In this document: positions 1-6,640 of the stretch, in pieces
Numbering within the stretch: position 1 is the stretch's first letter
How the letters are laid out: each line of letters begins with the position of its first letter
Source of the DNA: DAOTYX01 sp034434635
GTDB lineage: Bacteria; Chloroflexota; Anaerolineae; B4-G1; DUEL01
Direction of reading: 5' to 3'
DNA: 11,176 nt
NCBI GenBank assembly: GCA_034434635.1
Contig: DAOTYX010000187.1
Span: forward strand, 1 to 11,176
The notes under the pieces: generated by a model
The model's database searches: none
Told to the model about the DNA's origin: nothing
Seen by the model: the letters and a program-made list of their open reading frames with translations, nothing else
Program-made: the position numbers and the translations under genes

Positions 1-824
1 GCCGCCGCGCCCAGACGGGTGGCCAGCAGCCGGTCAAAGGCGGAGGGCCGGCCGCCGCGCTGGAGGTGTCCCAACACCGTCAGCCGCACCTCGAAGCCCA
101 ACTCCTCACGGCGGCTCATCAGGTCGTCCGCCAGGGCGCGCGTGCCGGGCTTCCAGCCCTCAGCGACAATAATGATGCAGTGGGCCTTGCCCCGCACGTA
201 GGCATCCTCGATGGCCTGCGCCACCTGGTCCGGTGTCGTCTCGACCTCGGGGATGAGCACCAGTTCCGCGCCGCCGGCCAGGCCGCTGACCAGCGCCAGA
301 TACCCGGAGTCGCGCCCCATCGTCTCGATCAGGAAGGCCCGCTGGTGCGAGGAGGCGGTGTCCTTGATGCGGTCAATCGCGTCCAGGATGGTGTTCAGCG
401 CGGTGTCTACTCCGATGGCGATGTCGGTGCCGTTGACGTCGTTGTCAATCGTGCCGGGGACGCCGATCACCGGAAAGCCCAGGCGGTGGAGTTGGAGCGC
501 GCCGGTAAGAGAGCCATTGCCGCCGATGACCACCAAGCCCTCGACGCCCAAGCGGTTGAGCGTGCGCAACGCCTCCCGCTGCCCCTTCTCGGTCTGGAAC
601 TCGGGGCAGCGGGCGGTGCCCAGGAAGGTGCCGCCGTGGCCCATCACCCCGCTCACCGCCCGGCGGTCCAGCGGCACCACATCTCCGGCGATCAGGCCGG
701 CATAGCCACGATGAACCCCGATCACCTCCGCTCCCAGATGGAGCGCCATGCGCGTCACAGCGCGGATGCACGGATTGAGCCCCGGCCCATCCCCGCCACT
801 GGTCAGAACCGCGATGCGCTTCAT
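1..824 (-). CDS. pfkA: 6-phosphofructokinase, ATP-type signature (3' end cut by window edge)
   Basis: Phosphorylates fructose 6-phosphate to fructose 1,6-bisphosphate, the committed step of glycolysis, in the cytoplasm. The ATG at 824-822 opens a frame of 274 complete codons that runs off the window; bacterial PfkA is about 320 residues, so roughly the last 45 are missing. Seen: N-terminal glycine-rich nucleotide loop (LTSGGDGPGLN, residues 7-17), GGNGS at 101-105, catalytic PGTIDND at 123-129 (D127 is the general base by family knowledge), MGRDSG at 169-174, AEG at 221-223 and GHLQRGG at 252-258. Gly104 with Gly124 is the pair associated with ATP rather than PPi as donor. Oddity: residue 103, normally the Mg-ATP-contacting Asp of GGDGS, is Asn. 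It lies 78 bp downstream of the paralogous phosphofructokinase on the same strand. The ribosome-binding site is a G-run (ACGGGGGGTTAT then ATG), not a classic AGGAGG. Confidence 0.93.
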   Translation of the reverse strand, partial: MKRIAVLTSGGDGPGLNPCIRAVTRMALHLGAEVIGVHRGYAGLIAGDVVPLDRRAVSGVMGHGGTFLGTARCPEFQTEKGQREALRTLNRLGVEGLVVIGGNGSLTGALQLHRLGFPVIGVPGTIDNDVNGTDIAIGVDTALNTILDAIDRIKDTASSHQRAFLIETMGRDSGYLALVSGLAGGAELVLIPEVETTPDQVAQAIEDAYVRGKAHCIIIVAEGWKPGTRALADDLMSRREELGFEVRLTVLGHLQRGGRPSAFDRLLATRLGAA

Positions 825-853
825 ATAACCCCCCGTTCCCCTGATAGAGGCCA

Positions 854-902
854 GTCGCAGGTTGCAGATTGCAAATTGCAATCTGCAACCTGCTATCTGC
901 GA
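854..902. repeat. 49-bp array of seven heptads (consensus about rTTGCar), partly palindromic
   Basis: Read on the plus strand the heptads are gtcgcag, gttgcag, attgcaa, attgcaa, tctgcaa, cctgcta, tctgcga. Six of the seven carry TGC at positions 3-5. The array ends exactly at the stop codon of the upstream phosphofructokinase gene (TAA on the minus strand, 905-903). It fills most of the 78-bp gap between the two phosphofructokinase genes. Heptanucleotide short tandem repeats (STRRs) are established in heterocystous cyanobacteria; equivalence here is only an analogy. Confidence 0.8.
857..893. repeat. Perfect 37-bp palindrome between the two pfk genes
   Basis: GCAGGTTGCAGATTGC (857-872) and GCAATCTGCAACCTGC (878-893) are exact reverse complements around AAATT; aa and tt can also pair, giving up to 18 bp. 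In the minus-strand transcript it would form a strong hairpin between the two phosphofructokinase cistrons. No T-run follows in that direction, so it is not a standard intrinsic terminator. It could be an RNA-processing or stability hairpin that sets different levels of the two enzymes, or a symmetric consequence of the heptad array it lies in. Confidence 0.85.
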
Positions 903-2060
903 TTAGTATAGGAACATCGGCTTGCCGTGCACGTGCATCACCTTGGGGCGGTATTCCTCCACGTCGTAGAGCGCGCGCACGTCCACCTGCTTCACGCCCA
1001 GGGTAGGGGAAGCGGCATCCACGTCGGTGTAGCGTCCCTCCCGCAGGGCCACCATGCGCCCGAACTTCCGCTCCTGCACCAGGTCGAGCGCGGTGTTGGC
1101 GTAATTCACGGCGACCATGATGTCCAGCGCGTCCGGCTCGCCGGAACGCATCAGGTAGGCCAACTCCTGGCACATGGTCTTCTCACCGGTGACCTGCTCC
1201 AGCCGCACCGCGGTGACGGAGCCGATCCCCCCCAGTTTCTTGTGCCCATAGGGGTCGGCCACGCCGCTCTGGATGACCTCCTTGCCGATCTCGTGCGCCC
1301 CCTCGGAGATGGTGAGCATCGCGTACCGGCTGGGATTGTTCCGCTTGTCCTCGACCAGCAGACGGGCCAGCCGCTCGATGTCGAAGGGCACTTCGGAGAT
1401 GATCGCCCGGTCCACCCCCGCCAGATAGGCGGCGATCAGGGAGGTCTCACCGGAGTGGCGCCCGAACAGCTCCACCACGCAGATGCGCTCGTGGGAGCCT
1501 GCGCTGGAGCGGAGTTGATGGATGAAGCGCACGCTGCGGGTGACCGCGGTGGAGAAGCCGATGCAGTAATCGGTGCCGAAAACGTCGTTGTCCATCGTCT
1601 TGGGGATGCTGATGATAGGTACTCCTTCACGGTGCAGACGGGTGGCATACCCCAGCGTGTCCTCCCCGCCGATGGGGATCAGCAAATCCAGATGCAGATA
1701 CTCCAGAACGCGCAGGATATGCGCGGTGAAGTCCACAAAACCGCCCTCGCTGACCGGGAACCCCTCCGGGCGCAAGAAGGGAGGGGCCGCGTCAGCGCGC
1801 ACCCGGCTGGGATTGGTGCGCGAGGTGTGCAGGAAGGTGCCGCCAGTACGGTCAATCGTGCGCACGATACCCTTGTTCAGCGGCAGAATGAACTCCTCCT
1901 TGGTGGACGGGTCATCGGGATTGGTGGACAGCAACCCGGCCCAGCCACGCCGGATGCCCACCGGCTCGTGTCCCTCGTCCACCGCGCGATAGACGAGGGC
2001 TTTGATACATGGGTTGAGGCCGGGAACGTCGCCGCCACCGGTCAGTATGCCGATACGCAT
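903..2060 (-). CDS. Phosphofructokinase with PPi-type signature (diphosphate--fructose-6-phosphate phosphotransferase candidate)
   Basis: A 385-residue cytoplasmic phosphofructokinase paralogue. Seen: LTGGGDVPGLN at 6-16, GGEDT at 131-135, PKTMDND at 153-159, ELFGRHSG at 197-204 and SEG at 252-254. In the family, Asp at the second position after GG (GGDD/GGED, here D134) and Lys in PKTxDND (here K154) mark PPi-using enzymes. ATP enzymes carry Gly at both places, as the downstream paralogue does. PPi as donor is therefore the leading inference; the reaction would be reversible and could serve both glycolysis and gluconeogenesis. It is longer than PfkA, with an extra stretch around residues 85-115 after GGTFLHTSRTNP and a longer C-terminus. 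The start is supported by AGGAGGAG (complement of 2064-2071) four bases before ATG. It follows dnaE after 92 bp. Some GGED/PKT enzymes might still use ATP, so donor choice is not certain. Confidence 0.9.
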   Translation of the reverse strand: MRIGILTGGGDVPGLNPCIKALVYRAVDEGHEPVGIRRGWAGLLSTNPDDPSTKEEFILPLNKGIVRTIDRTGGTFLHTSRTNPSRVRADAAPPFLRPEGFPVSEGGFVDFTAHILRVLEYLHLDLLIPIGGEDTLGYATRLHREGVPIISIPKTMDNDVFGTDYCIGFSTAVTRSVRFIHQLRSSAGSHERICVVELFGRHSGETSLIAAYLAGVDRAIISEVPFDIERLARLLVEDKRNNPSRYAMLTISEGAHEIGKEVIQSGVADPYGHKKLGGIGSVTAVRLEQVTGEKTMCQELAYLMRSGEPDALDIMVAVNYANTALDLVQERKFGRMVALREGRYTDVDAASPTLGVKQVDVRALYDVEEYRPKVMHVHGKPMFLY

Positions 2061-2152
2061 TTTCTCCTCCTGTTCTGTCCAGGGGGGTGTTGGCCTTACC
2101 CCGTTCGCCGCCCGGAGCGGGGAAGCGGCAAGACCATGTCCTCACACCCACC

Positions 2153-5100
2153 CTAAGATTGCAACCGAAAGCCGTCCGGTCCGATCATCTCCGCCAGTTT
2201 CTCCCCCAGTTCGGGACAATAACGGGTGGTATCGTTGGGGAACTCCAACAACCGGTCGCCGTCCGGACCACCCAACAGGGTGAAAGTGAAGCGGTCCTGG
2301 CCCTGATATGACGTCAACATCTCGTGCAGAGCGGCCAGAAGTTTGAAATCCTGCTCCGGGTTGCTGCTGCGGCGCAGGGTGATAGACAGGGTGCGCGGGC
2401 GGACAGAAGGCGCAGGCTGCGGGCGCGACGGCGCAGGAGATGGGGGGGCAGGGGAGGAAGCGCTGGGACGGATGATCGCCTCAGGGGGCTTGGCCCACTC
2501 GCAGATCAGACCGGGCTCCTCCCGCCGCATGCTCACCCGCCCGTGCACCACCAGGATGCGGTCGGGTTGCCAGAGCGCGCGGCTCGTCTCCCAGACGCGC
2601 GGGAAGACCACCACCTCGCAGGCGCCATTCAGGTCCTCGAGGGTGACGAAGGCCATCTCCTTGCCGGAGGACTGGGCGGTGTGGCGGCGGACACGGCGCA
2701 CCATCCCCACCACCGTCACCAGTTGGTCGGGCATCTCCTCGGCCAGCTGGCTGATGTAGGCGGTGATCACATCGGATAACTGGCGCAGCGGTTCCATCAG
2801 CGGGTGCTGGGAGAGGTAGACGCCGGCCAGTTCCCGCTCCCACTCCAACATCTCGCGCGGGGAGGCCTCCGGCGCGGGAGGCAGGTTGGCAAAGAGGTCG
2901 GCGGTGTCCATCAGTGAAAGGCCGGTGGCCTCGCCGAAGAGGCTGAGCTGACCCGACTCCCGCGCGCGATGGGCGTCGGCGCTGAGGCCGACGATGCGGT
3001 CCAGCGCGGCCAGCAGCGTGGAGCGGCTGCCGAAGGAGGCCAGCGCGCCCACCTTGATCAGGCACTCCAGGGCGCGGCGGTTGATCAGCCGCAGGTCCAC
3101 CCGCCGGCAGAAATCCTCCAGGTCGCGGAAGGGCTGGTCCCCCCGGGCGCTGACGATCACCTCCACCGGCCCGTCCCCCAGGTTCTTCACCGCACCCAAC
3201 CCAAAGCGGATCGCCACGCCTTCGGGCCGGTCCTCGATGGTGAAGCCCAGGTCGGAGTGGTTCACGTCCGGCGGCAGCACCTCAATGCCCATGCGGCGAC
3301 ACTCGGCCACTGCTGTACCCACCTTTTCGGTGTTGCCCCGCTCAACCGTGAGCAGGGCGGCCATATACTCCGCCGGGTAGTGGGCCTTCAGGTACGCGGT
3401 CTGACAGGTGAGCACGGCGTAGTCGGCGGCATGGCTCTTGTTGAAGCCGTAGCGGGCGAAGTACTCGAAGTCGTCGAAGATGGCCCCGGCGACCTCCTCC
3501 GGGATGCCGTTGGCCCGCGCGCCCTGGATGAACTTCTCGCGGTGACTGAGCAGTTCCTCTTTCTTCTTCTTTCCCACCGCCCGCCGCAGCAGGTCGGCCT
3601 CGCTGGCCGTGTAGCCGGCCAGGTCCGTGGCGATGCGGATGATCTGCTCCTGATAGACGCAGATGCCATAGGTCTCGTCCAGGATCGGCGCGAGCACCCT
3701 GTCGCGGTAGGTGATGGGCTCCTCGCCGTGCATGCGGCGGATGTAGGTGGGGATGTACTCCATCGGGCCGGGGCGGTAGAGGGCCAGGGCCGCGACGATG
3801 TGGTCGTAGCGGGAAGGGCGCATATCGCGCAGCACGCGGCGGAAGCCAGCGCTTTCCACCTGGAAGACGCCGACCACGTCGCCGCTGGAGAGCAGGTGGT
3901 AGATCGCCGGGTCGTCCAGGGGGATCGAGGCCAGGTCGAGCGTCACGCCGTGGCGCTGGCGGATCAGTTCGCAGGTCCGCTGCATCACCGTCAGCGTCGT
4001 CAGCCCCAGGAAGTCCACTTTCAGGAGGCCGATCTCCTCCAGGTTCTCCATCGGCCATTGGGTGACCGCGCCGATGAGCGCGCTGTCCGCATCCTGACCA
4101 TTGTCGCCGCGCGTGGGGCGGTGCAGCGGGCAGTACTCCACCAGCGGCGCATCGGCGATGACCACTCCGGCGGCGTGAGTCGAGGCGTGGCGGGCCACCC
4201 CTTCCAGGTGCATGGCGGCGTCGAGCAACTGGCGGATGTAGGGGGTAGTGCGCTGCAGTTCCTGCAGTTCCGGCACCTGCTCCAGCGCCTCGGGGATGGT
4301 GATGGGCTTGCCGGGCAGGTTGGGGATCAGCCGGGCGACGCGGTCCACCTCGTTAAGCGGGATGCCCAGGACGCGGCCCACGTCGCGCACCGCCGCGCGC
4401 GCCCCCAGCGTGCCGAAGGTGATGATCTGTGCCACGTTTTCCTGGCCATACCGGCGCACGGCGTACTCGATCATCTCGCCGCGGCGGTCGTCCTGAAAGT
4501 CCAGGTCCACATCGGGCATGGAGATACGGCCAGGGTTGAGGAAACGCTCGAAGATGAGGCCGTTGGCCAGGGGGTCCACCATGGTGATGCCCAGGGCGTA
4601 GGCGACGATGGAGCCGGCAGCGGAGCCGCGGGCGTTGTACCAGATGCCCCGCTCTCGTGCCTCCCGGCACAGGTCCCACACGATGAGGAAATAGGCGTCG
4701 AAGCCCATCTGGTGGATGATCTGCAGTTCGTGCTCCAGCCGCTGCTGGACGCGGGGGCTTTCGGTCTGCTCGCCGTAGCGGGGGCGCAACCCCGCCAGGC
4801 AGAGTTCCCGCAGGTAGGACTGCGGCGTATGGCCGGGGGGCACGGCGAAGGAGGGGAGATGGTACTGCCCAAAGGTCATCTCGACCTGGCACATCTCCGC
4901 CACGCGCAGGGTGTTGGTCAGCGCCTCGGGCACTTCGGCGAAGAGGTGGGCCATCTCCTCCGCGCTGCGCAGGTGGTAGCCGTCACCGTCCATGCGCTTG
5001 CGGTCCGGTTCGGCGAGCGTCTTGCCGGTGCCGATGCAGAGGAGGATGTCGTGATAGGGGGCGTGTTCGGGCAGGATGTAGTGCACATCGTTGGTGGCGA

Positions 5101-5701
5101 TGACCGGCAGGTCCAGACGGCGCGAGAGGGCCAGCAGTTCGCGGTTGACGGTGCGCAGTTCGGGGATGTTGTGTTCCTGGAGTTCCAGGAAGAAGCGGCC
5201 GGGGAAGACCTCCCGATACCAGGCGGCGGCGCGGGCGATCTCCTCTTGCTCCTCCTGCAGGATCAGGCGAGGCAGCTCGCCGGAGCCGCAGCCGGAGGTG
5301 ACGATAAGCCCGGCGCTGTGCGCCGCCAGCACCTCTCGGTCTATACGGGGCTTGTAGTAGTAGCCGTCGAGCATGGCGGTGGTGGCGAGGTGGAGCAGGT
5401 TGGCGTAGCCGGTCTGGTCCTGGGCCAGCATGAGCAGGTGGTAGGGCTTGCGGTCCTGGGCATCCCGGTCGCGCAGGGAGCGCGGGGCCAGGTAAGCCTC
5501 CATGCCGATGATGGGCTTGATCCCTGCCGCCTGGGCGGCGCGGTAGAACTCGACAATGCCATAGAGGGCGCCGTGGTCGGTGATCGCCAGCGCCGGCATC
5601 CCCAACTCCGCTGCCCGCTCGACCAGAGCCTTGGGGTCGGCCAGGCCGTCGAGCAGGGAGTATTCCGTGTGGACATGGAGGTGAACGAACTCCGCCATCA
5701 C
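2153..5701 (-). CDS. dnaE: DNA polymerase III subunit alpha (DnaE1)
   Basis: Catalytic subunit of the chromosomal replicase. 1182 residues, close to the usual ~1160. PHP domain, residues 5-280: HLHVH (H9, H11), D18, H43, E68, H88, C138, D205 and H207 look like a complete metal site. Polymerase palm: RGSAAGS at 358-364 and PDVDLDF at 396-402, with catalytic D397 and D399, and the third Asp in KVDFLGL (D563). Fingers about 570-850. The internal clamp-binding motif QLSLF is at 918-922, equivalent in place to E. coli QADMF. OB fold about 993-1070, then a Pro/Ala/Ser-rich linker (about 1079-1100) and a C-terminal domain. The frame opens with GTG (5701-5699) directly followed by ATG (5698-5696); either could be used. 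No good Shine-Dalgarno precedes them, but an extended -10 box sits six bases upstream, suggesting a leaderless mRNA. It stops with TAG 92 bp before the first phosphofructokinase gene. Confidence 0.97.
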   Translation of the reverse strand: MMAEFVHLHVHTEYSLLDGLADPKALVERAAELGMPALAITDHGALYGIVEFYRAAQAAGIKPIIGMEAYLAPRSLRDRDAQDRKPYHLLMLAQDQTGYANLLHLATTAMLDGYYYKPRIDREVLAAHSAGLIVTSGCGSGELPRLILQEEQEEIARAAAWYREVFPGRFFLELQEHNIPELRTVNRELLALSRRLDLPVIATNDVHYILPEHAPYHDILLCIGTGKTLAEPDRKRMDGDGYHLRSAEEMAHLFAEVPEALTNTLRVAEMCQVEMTFGQYHLPSFAVPPGHTPQSYLRELCLAGLRPRYGEQTESPRVQQRLEHELQIIHQMGFDAYFLIVWDLCREARERGIWYNARGSAAGSIVAYALGITMVDPLANGLIFERFLNPGRISMPDVDLDFQDDRRGEMIEYAVRRYGQENVAQIITFGTLGARAAVRDVGRVLGIPLNEVDRVARLIPNLPGKPITIPEALEQVPELQELQRTTPYIRQLLDAAMHLEGVARHASTHAAGVVIADAPLVEYCPLHRPTRGDNGQDADSALIGAVTQWPMENLEEIGLLKVDFLGLTTLTVMQRTCELIRQRHGVTLDLASIPLDDPAIYHLLSSGDVVGVFQVESAGFRRVLRDMRPSRYDHIVAALALYRPGPMEYIPTYIRRMHGEEPITYRDRVLAPILDETYGICVYQEQIIRIATDLAGYTASEADLLRRAVGKKKKEELLSHREKFIQGARANGIPEEVAGAIFDDFEYFARYGFNKSHAADYAVLTCQTAYLKAHYPAEYMAALLTVERGNTEKVGTAVAECRRMGIEVLPPDVNHSDLGFTIEDRPEGVAIRFGLGAVKNLGDGPVEVIVSARGDQPFRDLEDFCRRVDLRLINRRALECLIKVGALASFGSRSTLLAALDRIVGLSADAHRARESGQLSLFGEATGLSLMDTADLFANLPPAPEASPREMLEWERELAGVYLSQHPLMEPLRQLSDVITAYISQLAEEMPDQLVTVVGMVRRVRRHTAQSSGKEMAFVTLEDLNGACEVVVFPRVWETSRALWQPDRILVVHGRVSMRREEPGLICEWAKPPEAIIRPSASSPAPPSPAPSRPQPAPSVRPRTLSITLRRSSNPEQDFKLLAALHEMLTSYQGQDRFTFTLLGGPDGDRLLEFPNDTTRYCPELGEKLAEMIGPDGFRLQS

Positions 5702-5706
5702 GGATG

Positions 5707-5715
5707 ATTATACCA
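5707..5715 (-). promoter_or_regulatory. Extended -10 promoter of dnaE, probably leaderless
   Basis: On the minus strand the sequence reads TGGTATAAT, a perfect TATAAT with the TG of an extended -10 element. Six bases (CATCCG) separate it from the GTG-ATG start of dnaE, which places the expected transcription start on the start codon itself. The -35 region (CTGCCG at a 17-bp spacing) matches the consensus poorly, as is usual with extended -10 promoters. Confidence 0.65.
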
Positions 5716-5741
5716 CAAACGACGAGGGGCGGCAGGCAGGA

Positions 5742-5769
5742 TTGACAGTAGCCGGTTTTGTGGTACATG
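5742..5769 (+). promoter_or_regulatory. Candidate sigma-70-type promoter for the first response regulator
   Basis: A perfect -35 TTGACA (5742-5747), a 16-bp spacer and TACATG (5764-5769) preceded by TG at 5761-5762, giving an extended -10. The expected start near 5776 would leave a leader of roughly 59 nt that includes nearly the whole heptad array. The -10 hexamer is weak (3 of 6), so the call is moderate. It would fire divergently from the dnaE promoter, with the two -10 elements about 50 bp apart. Confidence 0.4.
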
Positions 5770-5771
5770 TG

Positions 5772-5820
5772 AATTGGAAGTTGGAAATTGGGTATTGGGT
5801 ATTGGGCATTGATCGTTGAG
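5772..5820. repeat. 49-bp array of seven heptads (consensus about aTTGGrr)
   Basis: Seven contiguous heptads: aattgga, agttgga, aattggg, tattggg, tattggg, cattgat, cgttgag. TTG is at positions 3-5 of every unit, and the first five keep TTGG. The array lies between the dnaE start and the first response-regulator gene, ending 14 bp before its ATG. It has the same unit length and copy number as the array at 854-902 but a different consensus (TTGG instead of TTGC). No coding frame explains it. Confidence 0.85.
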
Positions 5821-5834
5821 CACCAGGGGCTAGA

Positions 5835-6530
5835 ATGGCGCGCCGATTTCGTGTTCTGGCAATAGACGACCAGCCTGACGTCCTGACGCTGCTGCAGGTT
5901 CTTCTGACCTCGCACGGCTTCGACGTTGTCACGGCCACCGACGCCCTCGATGGCCTGCGCACTGCCTACCAGACCCATCCCGACATCATCCTTCTGGACG
6001 TGATGATGCCGAACGTGGACGGCTTCGAACTGTGCGCCCGGCTGCGCGAGGTCACCAGCGTGCCGATCATCTTCGTCACCGCCCGCGGCACCATCGAGGA
6101 CGTCGTGCGCGGCTTCTCGTTGGGGGCGGATGACTACCTGGTCAAGCCCTTCGAGTCCTCGGAACTGGTCAGCCGGATCGGCGCCTGTCTGCGCCGCGCC
6201 GGCCAGGAAGGCGTGCAGGGGGAGGACATCCTCATCCCCTCTCCCTCGATCATGCTGGATTGTGGGCGGCATGAGTTGGTGATCGGCGACCGTGCTACCT
6301 ATCTGACCCCCAAGGAGTTCGAGGTGTTGCGGCTGCTGATCCGCCACCGCGGCAAGGTGCTCAGCACCGACGCCATCCTGGCCCAGGTGTGGGGTAGCGA
6401 TTGGGTAGGGGAGCCGGACCTGGTGAAACAGTACATCTACCAGTTGCGCCGGAAGATCGAGCCCGATCCTCGTTCGCCGCGCTACCTGCGCACGGTCCAG
6501 GGCGGGGGGTACTACTTCGACATAGACTGA
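5835..6530 (+). CDS. OmpR/PhoB-family response regulator, orphan (first of two)
   Basis: A 231-residue two-component DNA-binding regulator. Receiver domain, residues 5-122: acidic pocket D11/D12, phosphoacceptor D55 in LLDVMMP, switch T82 and conserved K104 in VKPF. Winged-helix effector about 132-231: the recognition-helix region (EPDLVKQYIYQLRRKIEPD) and the C-terminal wing (RYLRTVQGGGYYFD) are clear. The ATG has AGGGG (5825-5829) five bases upstream. No histidine kinase gene is next to it, so its partner is unknown. It is divergent from dnaE and preceded by a heptad array that could lie in its leader or act as an operator. It is similar in design to the second regulator at 8249; the two flank the epimerase gene. 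Whether it controls the downstream exopolysaccharide genes is inference from position only. Confidence 0.95.
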   Translation: MARRFRVLAIDDQPDVLTLLQVLLTSHGFDVVTATDALDGLRTAYQTHPDIILLDVMMPNVDGFELCARLREVTSVPIIFVTARGTIEDVVRGFSLGADDYLVKPFESSELVSRIGACLRRAGQEGVQGEDILIPSPSIMLDCGRHELVIGDRATYLTPKEFEVLRLLIRHRGKVLSTDAILAQVWGSDWVGEPDLVKQYIYQLRRKIEPDPRSPRYLRTVQGGGYYFDID

Positions 6531-6556
6531 GCCCCTGCCCGTCTGAGGTTTTCCTC

Positions 6557-6589
6557 AAGTGCCCGGCGCTTCAGGGTTGCCGGGCACTT
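6557..6589 (+). terminator. Hairpin downstream of first response regulator
   Basis: AAGTGCCCGGC (6557-6567) pairs perfectly with GCCGGGCACTT (6579-6589) over 11 bp around an 11-nt loop, 26 nt after the stop codon. No T-run follows, so this is either a U-less terminator or an mRNA 3'-end stabiliser. Its position supports transcription ending here. Confidence 0.55.
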
Positions 6590-6640
6590 GGTGCCTATCC
6601 GCATAACCGCGGGGCGGCCCACAACACCGCCCGATGACGC

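Noticed and set aside
2093..2125. CCCCG/CGGGG hairpin between dnaE and the first pfk gene
   Set aside because: The stem is only 5 bp in GC-rich sequence and has no T-run, which is easily due to chance.
2969..5707. A 912-codon open frame antisense to dnaE, and similar long antisense frames over the pfk genes (927-2156, 66-911)
   Set aside because: They mirror well-supported genes, show no recognisable motif, and are expected from strong third-position GC bias.
5702..5834. Replication origin near dnaE
   Set aside because: No DnaA boxes or dnaA/dnaN neighbours; the heptads do not resemble TTATNCACA.
5809..5836. TTGATC-N16-TAGAAT as promoter of the first response regulator
   Set aside because: The -10 overlaps the ATG, so transcription would begin inside the gene; the TTGACA site at 5742 is more useful and the AGGGG RBS supports ATG 5835.
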